Below, piece after piece: positions 56,111-64,000 of a stretch of DNA of 64,000 nucleotides. The notes under the pieces are model-generated. The model searched no databases. It was not told where the DNA came from and saw nothing but the letters and a program-made list of their open reading frames with translations. How positions within the stretch are numbered: position 1 is the first letter of the stretch; each line of letters begins with the position of its first letter. Made by a program: the position numbers and the translations under genes. Source of the DNA: Alphaproteobacteria bacterium (GTDB lineage: Bacteria > Myxococcota_A > UBA796 > GCA-2862545); assembly GCA_020632915.1 (NCBI GenBank), contig JACKEP010000005.1, forward strand, positions 186,001 through 250,000, written 5' to 3'.

Positions 56111-57609
56111 GCCCTGACAGGGCCCGGCACCCCGAGGTCGTCGCACACCGCGCGCGCGGCAGCCATCCCCGACTGCAGGCACAACGGCAGGCCGCCGCCG
56201 GGGTGTGCACTGCCGGACGCGAGGTAGAGGCCTGGCACGGCGGTGACGCGGTTGGGGGGGCGTCGGAAGGCGGCGAGCAGGTCGTTGGACGCGGCGCCGT
56301 ACAGGGCGCCGCGTGATCCCGGGAAGGCCTCCGCCAGGCCCGTGGCGGTCCGCGTCCACACCAGGGCGTCGTCGGCCGCGATCAGGCCCGTCGCGCGGAG
56401 GCGGGACATCACGGCGTCCTGCACGGCGTCCCACGGCGGTGGGGTGCGGGGCCCGTCGATCGGCTCGGCGGGTGCGTTCGCCATGACGAACACGGGCTCG
56501 TCGTCAGCCCATCCGGACCGGCCGTGGGCGCGCTCCTGGGCGCACAGGTAGACGGTGGGGGCCTCGGGCGGTCGGTCGCGGTCGAACAGGTCCTCGAACT
56601 CCTCGACGTAGGGCCGCTCGGGGAACACGACCGTGTGCGCCACGCGGGACGGGACGCGGCGCGCGCGGACGATGCCCGTCCAGCCGGACGTCGACGGCGT
56701 GGTGCGGGGGCTCAGGCCGTGCCGGACGTGCGGTGGCAGCCACGACGACGTGAGCAGGCCGACGTCGGCGTTGACCACGACTGTGGCCGCGGGCAGGTGG
56801 CTGCCGTCCCCGAGGCGCACCCCGGTGACCCGGGATCGGGCGTCGCAGGTGATGCCCGCCACTTCCGTGCCGCAGCGGAGCACCGCCCCATGGCGCACCG
56901 CGACGCGGGCCAGCGCGTCGACCAGCGCGGCGATGCCCCCCTGGACCCCGTACACGCCCAGGCCGAGCTCGACGTGGGCGATGCAGTTGAGCGTGGCCGG
57001 GGCGCGGCGCGGATCGGAGCCGTTGTAGGTGGCGAACCGCATCAGCAGGTCGCGCAGCTCGGGCGTGGACACGTGCCGGTCGATGCCGGCCCGCATCGAC
57101 CGCAGGGGATCGATGCGTGGCACGGCGGCCCATGCTCGGGGGCCGAGGCCCAGCACCACGCCCGGGGTCGGCGCCTCACCCAGCACGAACCACGGGGCGG
57201 CCTCGTCCCAGATGCGCCTGGCGTACGCGAGGAACGCGGCGAGCTCGTCCGCGGCGCGGGCCCCCAGGGCGTCGCGCACCGAAGCGAGCGTGGCCTCGGG
57301 GTCGTGGTGGACGTCGAGGACGAGGCCGGACGGGTACACGTAGCGGCAGGCGGGCGCGACGGCGTGGACCTGCACCTCGTCGGCGAGCGACGTGCCCGCA
57401 GCGGCGAACAGGGCCTCGAAGCGGTCGGGGAGCGTGAGCACGCTCGGCCCGGTGTCGACCTCCACACCGTCCAGGGTGACCACCCCCGCCTTGCCTCCGA
57501 CCCGATCGGCCCGCTCGAGGACGGTCACCGGGACGCCGGCGGCCGCCAGCCACACCGCTGCCGCCAGGCCGCCGACGCCGGCGCCTGCGATCACGACGGG
57601 CGCGGTCAC
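56107..57609 (-). CDS. crtD: Carotenoid desaturase of CrtI/CrtD family
   Basis: 500 residues, FAD-binding: GAGVGGLAAAVWLAAAG (dinucleotide-binding motif) near residue 8, VLERADRVGGKAG, DTGPSVLTLPD, and the C-terminal GLYLASGSAHPGGGLPLCLQSG motif of phytoene-desaturase-type enzymes. Its placement directly after crtC (4-bp GTGA overlap) and the sequence of its N-terminal third favour a CrtD-type 1-hydroxycarotenoid 3,4-desaturase, though phytoene desaturation by this protein cannot be excluded, since no other crtI is in the window. GTG start at 57609. Confidence 0.82.
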   Translation of the reverse strand: MTAPVVIAGAGVGGLAAAVWLAAAGVPVTVLERADRVGGKAGVVTLDGVEVDTGPSVLTLPDRFEALFAAAGTSLADEVQVHAVAPACRYVYPSGLVLDVHHDPEATLASVRDALGARAADELAAFLAYARRIWDEAAPWFVLGEAPTPGVVLGLGPRAWAAVPRIDPLRSMRAGIDRHVSTPELRDLLMRFATYNGSDPRRAPATLNCIAHVELGLGVYGVQGGIAALVDALARVAVRHGAVLRCGTEVAGITCDARSRVTGVRLGDGSHLPAATVVVNADVGLLTSSWLPPHVRHGLSPRTTPSTSGWTGIVRARRVPSRVAHTVVFPERPYVEEFEDLFDRDRPPEAPTVYLCAQERAHGRSGWADDEPVFVMANAPAEPIDGPRTPPPWDAVQDAVMSRLRATGLIAADDALVWTRTATGLAEAFPGSRGALYGAASNDLLAAFRRPPNRVTAVPGLYLASGSAHPGGGLPLCLQSGMAAARAVCDDLGVPGPVRA

Positions 57610-58742
57610 GGGTTCGACTCGGCGAGCAGGGGACGACCGCCGCGCCAGTGGGCGAGCAGGCGCGTGAGGCGCCGGGTGTGTGGCCCGGCGAACAGGGGCA
57701 GCCACATGCTCTCGCGACCCTGCTCCCGCTGGACGCACATCTGCACCAGGGGTCGGTGCCGGGGCAGATCGATGCGATCGGGTCGGCACAGCTCGGCCCA
57801 GCCCCGGGCCTGCTGGCCCCGCCAGGTGACCCGCGTCTGGCACCTCAGGTAGAACGGGCCGTCGTCGACCGGCGCGTCGTACTGCACCGACAGCGCGTCG
57901 GCGTCGCCCTCACCGCCGAGGTGCAGGTCGACCTGGCGCCACCACGTCATGCCCATCCACGACCGGCGTCGGCCGCGCAGCGTGGCCCGGACGTCCTCCC
58001 GCACGGTGACGGCCCCGTCGGCGCCTACCTGGACCACCACGAGCACTGGCACCCCGTCGGGCTCCGCCGGCCAGGTCAGGTAGTGGATGACGAGGGTGTC
58101 GCCGAACACGGCCCGACCCCACGTCCAGTGGTCGATGCCCAGCGCGTCGAGGGCCGTGTGGCTGGCGTTGCGGTCGTGGTAGCCCGACCCTCGCAGCGAC
58201 AGGAACGGGGCGTCGCCGAGCGTCAGGTCCACCGTGGCCTGGGCGGCACCCAGGAGCGGGGTCCAGGCGTGGGCCAGGGGTCCCTCGGGGATCCCGGTGT
58301 GGGTCGCGCGCGGGCCGGTGAGCGTGATCCTTCCTCGCAGGCGCTCGGCGCTGCCGGGACAGGGCAGGTCGAGGTCGGCGGTGAGCGTCGCGCCGCGTCC
58401 GTCGCGCGAACCGTCGTCGCGGTGCAGGGTGCTGTCGCCGAACTGCCAGGACAGGCCGTCCCACGTGACCCGTTCCGGCGGGAGCGTCAGCAGGGAGTAC
58501 CAGGCGGGCCGGCCCTGCCGGTACAGCGCGAGGTTGAGGCTGGGATGAAGGCGCGGCCGTCGCGGGTCTCCTGCGAGCCGATCGGCTCGAAGGCCCGGAA
58601 GGAACGGCAGACCGTAGGACCAGATGCAGACCGCACCGTTGCCCGCTTCGTCGAGCGCGTCCAGGTACCACCAGGCGAAGCCGCCGGGGGCGTCGAGGGT
58701 GGAGGCGTCGAGCGGGCGCCCGGGGTCGTCGAGCTGCAACAT
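57606..58742 (-). CDS. crtC: Carotenoid 1,2-hydratase (hydroxyneurosporene synthase)
   Basis: 378 residues. Core motifs SGYHDRNASHT and DHWTWGRAVFGD match the CrtC lipocalin-like fold (GYHDRNWG...WGR in the family), as does GFAWWYLDALDE near the N-terminus. It adds water to the psi-end of acyclic or monocyclic carotenoids. Start placed at ATG 58742 (LQLDDPGR); an upstream ATG at 58772 lies inside the putative CarH operator and is less likely. The gene is followed by the desaturase with a 4-bp overlap, forming a crtC-crtD operon. Confidence 0.88.
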   Translation of the reverse strand: MLQLDDPGRPLDASTLDAPGGFAWWYLDALDEAGNGAVCIWSYGLPFLPGLRADRLAGDPRRPRLHPSLNLALYRQGRPAWYSLLTLPPERVTWDGLSWQFGDSTLHRDDGSRDGRGATLTADLDLPCPGSAERLRGRITLTGPRATHTGIPEGPLAHAWTPLLGAAQATVDLTLGDAPFLSLRGSGYHDRNASHTALDALGIDHWTWGRAVFGDTLVIHYLTWPAEPDGVPVLVVVQVGADGAVTVREDVRATLRGRRRSWMGMTWWRQVDLHLGGEGDADALSVQYDAPVDDGPFYLRCQTRVTWRGQQARGWAELCRPDRIDLPRHRPLVQMCVQREQGRESMWLPLFAGPHTRRLTRLLAHWRGGRPLLAESNP

Positions 58743-58760
58743 GAGGTGACCGGGCGGTGT

Positions 58761-58790
58761 GTTGCAAACCATATACAAAGGGTGTACAAC
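58761..58790 (+). promoter_or_regulatory. Divergent crtC/crtY promoter region with CarH-type operator
   Basis: Direct repeats TATACAA (58772-58778) and TGTACAA (58783-58789) are exactly 11 bp apart and fit nTnnACAn, the known CarH repeat; a degenerate third copy (GTTGCAA, 58761-58767) lies 11 bp upstream. Plus-strand hexamers TTGCAA (58762-58767) and TACAAC (58785-58790) are 17 bp apart. On the minus strand TTGTAC (58789-58784) and TGCAAC (58766-58761) are also 17 bp apart, so the two promoters overlap face to face. Confidence 0.7.
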
Positions 58791-58904
58791 ACGGCTCGAA
58801 GCGCGTGGAGGCGTGCCGCCGCGCGGTCGTAACCGGGACGATGCCCGGTGTCGTCGTCGCGTGCTCCCCGAGCACCGACCCCGACCTCAAGGTAGCACGA
58901 GTGT

Positions 58905-60143
58905 GTGGGGGTTCGGGTGGTCCGTGACGTCGTCATCGCCGGTGCAGGGCCCGCAGCGCTCGCGCTGGCCGACGCCCTGGCCGCTCGCGACCTCGGCGTC
59001 ACGGTGATCGCGGGCGCGCCGGCGCCGTGGCCCAACACCTACGGCGACTGGGTCGACGAGCTGGCCGACGCGGGGCTGTCCGACGTGCTCGGCACCACCT
59101 GGTCCGACGCCCGGGTGATCCTGGCCGACGACGACGTGCGGGCCCTCGGACGGGCCTACGCCCGGGTCGACGGCGAGGCGCTGCGCCAGCGCCAGCTCGA
59201 CCGCTGCGCCGCGCGCGGGGTCGACATCCTCTGGGATGAGCTGGCCGCCGAGCTCCAGGTCGACGATCGCGGCACCACCGCGGTCACCGACGCGGGCACG
59301 GTGGTGCGCGCCCGCCTCGGCGTCGACGCCACCGGCCACCAGGCGCGCTTCCTGCGACGGTCCGGTGCCGCCACGTCCTGGCAGACGGCCGTCGGGTGGG
59401 AGGGCCCGCTCACCCCCGCGCTCGACGATCCGTCCGTGATGACGTTCATGGACCTGCGCACCGACCACGTCGACGGTGCGAACGACCCCACCCCCGACAC
59501 CCCCACGTTCGTGTACGCGATGCCGCTGGGCTCGGGGCGGGCCTTTGTCGAGGAGACGGCGCTCGTGGCCTCGCCCGCGGTGTCGTTCGACGTGCTCCGC
59601 AGCCGGCTCGAGCGCCGCCTGGCCCACCTCGGCTGGTCGATGGACGCCGTCCACGCCACCGAGCACTGCCGCATCCCGATGGACACGCCGCTGCCCGACC
59701 GCGAGCAGCCCCTGCTGGGCTACGGTGGCGCCGCCAGCCTCGTGCACCCCGCCAGCGGCTACATGCTCGCCCGCGCGTTCGGCACGGCCCCGGAGGTGGC
59801 AGCGGCCGTGTCGGACGCCCTGCGCGCCGGCCACGGCCCGGCGGCGGTCGCGCGCGCGGCATGGCACGCGGTGTGGACCGACGACGACCTGCTGCGTCGT
59901 CAGCTGCACCTGTTCGGCAGCGAGCTGCTCACCCGGCTCGACGCCTCGGAACAGCGTGCGTTCTTCGGTGCCTTCTTCTCGATGCCACGGTCGACCTGGT
60001 CCGGGTACCTGTCGAGCCGGGGGGATGTCGCGAGCGTCGTGCGCGCGATGGCGTCGATGCTCGTCCACAGCGGCTTCCGCATCCGGTGGAAGCTCCTGCG
60101 CTCCGGTGCGCGGCTCCCGCGCGCGCTGTTGCGCGCCGTCTAG
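58905..60143 (+). CDS. crtY: Lycopene cyclase (CrtY/CrtL-type)
   Basis: 412 residues. N-terminal dinucleotide-binding motif IAGAGPAALALADAL, WPNTYGDWVDEL (the P-x-x-Y-G-x-W-x-E/D-L signature), and FVEETALVA, the F-x-E-E-T active-site motif of lycopene beta-cyclases with the catalytic Glu. Converts psi ends to beta rings. The protein clusters by motif with the plant/cyanobacterial CrtL type. GTG start at 58905; the ribosome site is weak (AAGGTAGC about 15 bases upstream). First gene of crtY-crtE-crtB-carH. Confidence 0.9.
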   Translation: MGVRVVRDVVIAGAGPAALALADALAARDLGVTVIAGAPAPWPNTYGDWVDELADAGLSDVLGTTWSDARVILADDDVRALGRAYARVDGEALRQRQLDRCAARGVDILWDELAAELQVDDRGTTAVTDAGTVVRARLGVDATGHQARFLRRSGAATSWQTAVGWEGPLTPALDDPSVMTFMDLRTDHVDGANDPTPDTPTFVYAMPLGSGRAFVEETALVASPAVSFDVLRSRLERRLAHLGWSMDAVHATEHCRIPMDTPLPDREQPLLGYGGAASLVHPASGYMLARAFGTAPEVAAAVSDALRAGHGPAAVARAAWHAVWTDDDLLRRQLHLFGSELLTRLDASEQRAFFGAFFSMPRSTWSGYLSSRGDVASVVRAMASMLVHSGFRIRWKLLRSGARLPRALLRAV

Positions 60144-60151
60144 GAGAGTTC

Positions 60152-61171
60152 ATGTCGGCATGGCCCAACCTCGACGCCCACACCGTCGCCACGGCGTTCG
60201 ACGCGCTGCCGCTCGCGGCCGTGGAGCGCTGCATGCTCGACCTCGTCGGGCAGCACGGCCAGGGGCTCGCAGGCCGCATGGCGCGGGAGCACCTGGGCAC
60301 GGGCGGCAAGCGCCTGCGCGCCGGGCTGGCCCTGGCCAGCGCGCGTGCGCTCGGCGTCGACGTCGTGGAGGCGGTGCCCTGGGCCGCCGCTTGTGAGCTC
60401 CTGCACAACGCGAGCCTGGTCCACGACGACCTCCAGGACGGCGACACCGTCCGGCGGTCGCGGCCCACCATCTGGACGGTGTACGGCGCCGACCAGGCGA
60501 TCAACGCGGGCGACCTGCTGCTGATGCTGCCCACCCTCGCCATCGGCGACCTCGACGTAGCCGACGCGCTGAAGTGGCGGCTGGCGTCGTGCCTGGCGCG
60601 GCACGGCGCCCGCACCGCGGCCGGCCAGGCCCAGGAGATGGCGCTTCGCGCGCTCGATCGCCTCGACTTCGACAGCTACCTCACCGCGGCCTCGGGCAAG
60701 ACGGCCGGTCTGTTCGGCCTGCCGGTCGAGGGCGCGGCGCTGCTCGCCGGCCACTCCGACACCGACGCCCAGCGGCTCGCGCGCCCGTTCGAGGTGCTCG
60801 GCCTCGTCTACCAGCTCATCGACGACGTGGTCGACCTGTACGGCGACAAGGGCCGCAACGAGATCGGCGCGGACATCCGCGAGGGCAAGGTCTCCGCGCT
60901 CGTCGTCGCCCACCTGGCGCGCCATCCCCACGATCGCATCTGGCTCGCGGGCGTGTTGCGCACGCCTCGGGAGCAGACCACCGACGACATGGTCGAGCGC
61001 GCCGTCGCCCGGTTCGCCGAGGGCGGTGCCCTCGACGACGTGCTCCTGCGCATCCGCACCCTCGCGGCGGAGGTCGACGGCAGCGATCTCGAGGCCGAGC
61101 CCGACCTCCGACTCGTCGGTCGCGCGCTGCGCGGGCGTCTGCTGGCGCCGCTGGGGAGCCTCAATGGCTGA
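60152..61171 (+). CDS. crtE: Polyprenyl diphosphate synthase (geranylgeranyl diphosphate synthase)
   Basis: 339 residues. First Asp-rich motif VHDDLQDGD, GGKRLRAGL near the N-terminus, and second Asp motif YQLIDDVVDLYGDKG; all residues for Mg2+ and isopentenyl diphosphate binding are present. Located directly before crtB, so it very likely supplies geranylgeranyl diphosphate for phytoene. ATG 60152 follows TAGGAGAGTTC. crtB overlaps by 8 bp. Confidence 0.93.
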   Translation: MSAWPNLDAHTVATAFDALPLAAVERCMLDLVGQHGQGLAGRMAREHLGTGGKRLRAGLALASARALGVDVVEAVPWAAACELLHNASLVHDDLQDGDTVRRSRPTIWTVYGADQAINAGDLLLMLPTLAIGDLDVADALKWRLASCLARHGARTAAGQAQEMALRALDRLDFDSYLTAASGKTAGLFGLPVEGAALLAGHSDTDAQRLARPFEVLGLVYQLIDDVVDLYGDKGRNEIGADIREGKVSALVVAHLARHPHDRIWLAGVLRTPREQTTDDMVERAVARFAEGGALDDVLLRIRTLAAEVDGSDLEAEPDLRLVGRALRGRLLAPLGSLNG

Positions 61172-62162
61172 GACCGAAGCCCACCTCGTCGAGCTGCTCG
61201 CCGAGCTGCCCATGCCCACCTCCCAGCCCGCGCGTGTGCCCGATGCCCCCGACGCCGGCCTGGCGCTCGACGTGCTCGCGAAGGGCTCGCGGTCGTTTTC
61301 GTTCGCGGGCTGGTTCCTGCCCGCGGATCGCCGCGCCGACGCCGCGCTGCTGTACGCGCTCTGCCGCTACGTCGACGACGTCGCCGATGAGGCCGCCGAC
61401 GCCGACCAGGCGCGGGTGGCCCTCGACACGATCGCGGCAGAGCTGTCCGGCCAGCTGCCGGCCCGCCCGTTCCTCGCCCAGGTGCGCGCGCTGTTCCAGC
61501 GACGCCACATCGACGTGCGCCACGCGCTCGACCTGATCGACGGCGTGGCCTCCGACCTCGGCGTGGTCCGCATCGCCGACGACGCCGCCCTGCAGCGCTA
61601 TGCCTACCGGGTCGCGAGCACCGTCGGGCTGATGATGTGCGGCGTGCTCGGCGTCACCGACCCGGTCGCGTTGCCCTACGCCGTCGATCTCGGCATCGCG
61701 ATGCAGCTCACCAACATCTCCCGCGACGTCGCCGAGGACGCTCGCCTCGGGCGCATCTACCTGCCCGACACCCGGTTGCGCGCCGTGGGCTTCACGGGCG
61801 GCCCCGACGACCTGCTGACCGCCCACAAGCCGGTGCGTCGCGTCGTGCACGACCTGCTCGCCATGGCCGAGCGCTACTACCGCAGCGCCGAGGACGGGAT
61901 GCGGTACATCCCGTGGCGCGCCCGGTTCGCCATCCTCGTGGCCGCCCGCGTCTACCGGGCGATCGGGCTGCGCCTGATCGCCCAGGGCGGCGACGCGCTT
62001 GCGGGCCGCACCGTGGTGCCCTGGTACGGCAAGCTCGCCCACGCGCTGCGCGCGTCGGTGGCCTTCCTCGGGCTGTCCGGCCGCCGCGCCCCCCATCGTC
62101 CCGCGCTGCATCGGGCGCTGCTGGGTCTGCCCGGCGCCGACCCGGCCGCGCCGACGGAGTGA
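61164..62162 (+). CDS. crtB: Phytoene synthase
   Basis: 332 residues. Signatures: GSRSFSFAGWFLP, YALCRYVDDVADEA (first D-x3-D), LGIAMQLTNISRDVAEDARLGRIYLP split across the second Asp-rich motif, and YYRSAEDGMRYIP. Condenses two geranylgeranyl diphosphates to phytoene, the committed step. Translation overlaps crtE by 8 bp and carH starts 4 bp after the stop codon, so all are in one operon. Confidence 0.94.
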   Translation: MAETEAHLVELLAELPMPTSQPARVPDAPDAGLALDVLAKGSRSFSFAGWFLPADRRADAALLYALCRYVDDVADEAADADQARVALDTIAAELSGQLPARPFLAQVRALFQRRHIDVRHALDLIDGVASDLGVVRIADDAALQRYAYRVASTVGLMMCGVLGVTDPVALPYAVDLGIAMQLTNISRDVAEDARLGRIYLPDTRLRAVGFTGGPDDLLTAHKPVRRVVHDLLAMAERYYRSAEDGMRYIPWRARFAILVAARVYRAIGLRLIAQGGDALAGRTVVPWYGKLAHALRASVAFLGLSGRRAPHRPALHRALLGLPGADPAAPTE

Positions 62163-62166
62163 CGTC

Positions 62167-63060
62167 ATGAGCTACCAGATCAAGATGGTCTCGGAGATGC
62201 TCGGGATCCCGAAGAACACGCTGATCGCGTGGGAGCGACGGTATGCGATCGTCGATCCCGAGCGCACCGACGCCGGCTACCGGGTCTACTCCGAGCGCGA
62301 CGTGCGCCGCCTGCGGCGCGTGCAGGCGCTCCTCGACCAGGGCTACAAGGTGGGCGAGGCCTGCCGCATCGTCTCCGAGCGGGTCGACGGCGAGCCGGAT
62401 CGCCCGCGGGACGTCGCGTCCACCGACCTGGCCGCGCTCACGGCACTCAAGGAGGAGCTGCGCGACCGGCTGCTGGCCTTCGATCGGGAGGGGGCCGACA
62501 AGCTCACGGCGCGCCTGATCGTCGTGCCCTTCGAGCAGGGGATCGACGGGGTCTACTTCCCGCTGCTGCGCGACATCGGCACGGGGTGGGAGACCGGTCG
62601 GGTGACGGTGGTGCAGGAACACTACGTCTCGGCCTACTGCCGCGAGAAGCTGCTGGTCATGCTCAACAGCGTGCAGGGCGTGCAGCCTGACGCCCCCGAG
62701 ATCACCTGCGCCACGCCGCCCGGAGAGCACCACGAGCTCGGTCTGCTCGCGCTGGCGGTGCGGCTGGCGATCCGTGGCTTCCGGGTCACCTACCTGGGCT
62801 CGAACGTGCCGGTCGCCGACCTCGTCGACCACGTCAACGGCCGACGGCCGGCGGCGCTGTGCCTGTCGATGGTGCACAGCCGCCCGCGCGCCGAGGTCGT
62901 GTCCTTCGCCCGCGAGGTGCGCAGCCGCATCGACGCGTCGGTGCGGATCGCCGTCGGGGGCCGGGCCACCGACGAGCCGGATCTGTCGGCGCCCGGGGTC
63001 ACGTTCTGCGGCCACGGGCTGCCGCCGTGGCTCGACGCGCTGCGCTACAAGACGCCGTGA
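62167..63060 (+). CDS. carH: CarH-type MerR-family B12-dependent photoreceptor repressor
   Basis: 297 residues. N-terminal MerR winged helix (MVSEMLGIPKNTLIAWERRY, GYRVYSERDV). C-terminal cobalamin-binding part: W141-x9-E151-H152 (WETGRVTVVQEH), the helix-bundle signature that caps adenosylcobalamin in CarH, and E187-H-H189-E-L-G, the ExHxxG variant of the DxHxxG B12 motif with His189 as lower ligand. CarH tetramers repress carotenoid genes in the dark; light breaks the Co-C bond and releases DNA. As last gene of the crt operon it would be autoregulated. Confidence 0.93.
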   Translation: MSYQIKMVSEMLGIPKNTLIAWERRYAIVDPERTDAGYRVYSERDVRRLRRVQALLDQGYKVGEACRIVSERVDGEPDRPRDVASTDLAALTALKEELRDRLLAFDREGADKLTARLIVVPFEQGIDGVYFPLLRDIGTGWETGRVTVVQEHYVSAYCREKLLVMLNSVQGVQPDAPEITCATPPGEHHELGLLALAVRLAIRGFRVTYLGSNVPVADLVDHVNGRRPAALCLSMVHSRPRAEVVSFAREVRSRIDASVRIAVGGRATDEPDLSAPGVTFCGHGLPPWLDALRYKTP

Positions 63061-63075
63061 GTCGAGGATGGACGG

Positions 63076-63099
63076 TCGCTCACGCGCGATGGTGAGCGA
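63076..63099. terminator. Bidirectional hairpin between carH and miaE
   Basis: Perfect 8-bp stem TCGCTCAC / GTGAGCGA with an 8-base loop in the 54-bp convergent gap. Sixteen bases lie on either side to each stop codon. Confidence 0.65.
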
Positions 63100-63114
63100 A
63101 GGCGGCCACGCGCG

Positions 63115-63705
63115 TCACGCGGCGCTGTGCATCCGCAGCGGGACGGCGTCGTCGCCTGCATGGGTCAGCACGCGGGCCTCGTGGTCGGCCAGCTCCGCGA
63201 GGCGGCCCCGCACGTCGGCCTCGGGGACGAGGCGCTGGGCGAGGTCGACGTAGGTGCGGTGGTGCCGGGCCTCGCTGGCCAGCAGGCTGCTGTACAGGGA
63301 CCGCAGCGGCGCGTCGGGGGCGTGCTCCGACAGCAGGCGCATGCGCTCGCAGCTGCGCGCCTCGATGAGGGCGCAACACAGGAGTGTGTCGACCAGTCGG
63401 CCCGGCTCGGCGGAGCGGCAGGCCGCCAGCAGGCGGCTGGCGTAGGGGGACGGCTCCAGGCGGGCGAAGCGGACGCCGCGCGTCTCCAGCACGTCGAGCA
63501 TGACCTCGAAGTGCTCCAGCTCCTCCTTGGCCAGGTCGGTGAGCGCCCGCACCAGCGGCAGCTGGTCGCCGTAGCGGAAGATCAGGTTCATCGCGGTGGA
63601 CGCAGCCTTCTTCTCGCAGTGGGCGTGGTCGAGCAGCACGGTGTCGACGTCGGCGAGGGCCGCGTCGATCCAGGCCCGCGGGGTGTCGGACGCCAGGAAC
63701 AGCAT
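63115..63705 (-). CDS. miaE: tRNA-(ms2io6A)-hydroxylase (MiaE)
   Basis: 196 residues, ferritin-like four-helix bundle. Diiron ligands are visible: the HCEKKAAS segment, KEELEHFEVM (ExxH), LIEARSCERM and SEARHHRTYVDLA (second ExxH). MiaE hydroxylates the isopentenyl side chain of ms2i6A at position 37 of tRNA. Length and motif order match the family. Its start codon overlaps the stop of the upstream gene by one base (TGATG), so it is in an operon with it. Confidence 0.9.
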   Translation of the reverse strand: MLFLASDTPRAWIDAALADVDTVLLDHAHCEKKAASTAMNLIFRYGDQLPLVRALTDLAKEELEHFEVMLDVLETRGVRFARLEPSPYASRLLAACRSAEPGRLVDTLLCCALIEARSCERMRLLSEHAPDAPLRSLYSSLLASEARHHRTYVDLAQRLVPEADVRGRLAELADHEARVLTHAGDDAVPLRMHSAA

Positions 63706-64000
63706 CAGGCGAGCTCGGCCTGACCGGCGACGGTGAGCGTGGCGGTGGCCGTGTCGTGGTCGTAGTCGAGCAGGCCCTCGCCGGTGAGCTCCTCCATCAT
63801 CCGGCTGAACGCGACGTGGGCCACGAAGTAGGTGCGCTCCGAGTAGGCGTGGAGCTCCCGCAAGGTGGCGCGCCCGCCCTGATCGTGGACGAAGCGGAGC
63901 AGCCCCTTGCGCGTCCGCGCCTGGTGCTGGGCCTGCCGCTCTTCGGGGGAGGCCTTCGCGGCCGCGCCGGCGCTCGTCGTACCCGCCGTGTCGGGGGGCG
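63705..64000 (-). CDS. Winged-helix-like protein (5' end outside window)
   Basis: Partial; the last 97 residues are visible. A Ser/Ala/Gln-rich stretch is followed by KGLLRFVHDQGG, LRELHAYSERTYF, SRMMEELTGEGLLDYD and TLTVAGQAELA, the helix-helix-strand order of a winged-helix DNA-binding domain with a wing ending at the C-terminus. The N-terminal part lies beyond the right edge, so the overall family is unknown. Translationally coupled to miaE. Confidence 0.6.
   Translation of the reverse strand, partial: PPDTAGTTSAGAAAKASPEERQAQHQARTRKGLLRFVHDQGGRATLRELHAYSERTYFVAHVAFSRMMEELTGEGLLDYDHDTATATLTVAGQAELA

Noticed and set aside
58772..58774. Upstream ATG as crtC start
   Set aside because: It lies inside the putative CarH operator and promoter hexamers and has no ribosome site; ATG 58742 fits better with the family's N-terminus.

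Overview
The window is very GC-rich, densely coded bacterial chromosome, with no rRNA or tRNA gene, prophage, insertion sequence or CRISPR array that I can see. Several things point to a Myxococcota-like (deltaproteobacterial) organism: many lipoproteins and secreted proteins with Asp/Thr-rich linkers, a trypsin-like protease ending in a MYXO-CTERM-like Cys/Gly-TM-Arg tail, an AgmX/PglI-like C-terminal domain, a degenerate Ser/Thr kinase, three GT-C-like membrane proteins and a CarH-type cobalamin photoreceptor linked to carotenoid genes. The species cannot be named from sequence alone.

Layout. 1-7 kb holds housekeeping genes: a deoxyhypusine-synthase-like fragment, a retropepsin-like protein, ATP sulfurylase, Pal with YbgC, a PDZ protein, a Rieske protein and PPK2. 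7-17.8 kb is a cell-surface block: Ig-like lipoprotein, TonB-dependent receptor with an N-terminal TonB-like domain, two more lipoproteins (one with a CAP domain), and a 1520-residue modular protein with five similar beta domains, a lamin-tail domain and long DTDTD linkers. 17.8-29.4 kb has two GT-C-like membrane proteins, clpS-clpA, an EEP hydrolase, a pyrophosphatase, an FG-GAP lipoprotein and an esterase-fold protein lacking its catalytic Ser and His. 29.4-45.7 kb has an unknown 710-residue protein, an SDR enzyme, an AsmA-like protein, RecQ, two tandem paralogous lipoproteins, an AgmX/PglI-like protein, the protease, an ABC exporter and three poorly characterised genes. 45.8-52.1 kb is an ATP synthase operon (b', b, delta, alpha, gamma, beta, epsilon) without subunits a and c. 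52.2-56.1 kb has a GT-C-like protein, a pseudokinase and an MBL hydrolase. 56.1-63.1 kb is a carotenoid cluster: crtC and a CrtI/CrtD-type desaturase on the minus strand, crtY-crtE-crtB-carH on the plus strand. The window ends with miaE and part of a winged-helix gene.

The most coherent system is the carotenoid cluster. A lycopene-cyclase-type enzyme, a 1,2-hydratase and a desaturase together suggest a monocyclic, 1'-hydroxylated carotenoid. The only divergent intergenic region of the cluster carries two TNTACAA repeats exactly 11 bp apart, the spacing known for CarH operators, placed over promoter-like hexamers on both strands. This predicts B12- and light-dependent control with autoregulation of carH. 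The other novel-looking material is a short two-cysteine lipoprotein domain shared by four genes, a probable pseudo-esterase, a pseudokinase, an ATP synthase b subunit with a periplasmic His-rich and Ca-binding-like extension, and a recurring -10-like element that in several SD-less genes sits at -12/-13 from the start codon, suggesting leaderless mRNAs.
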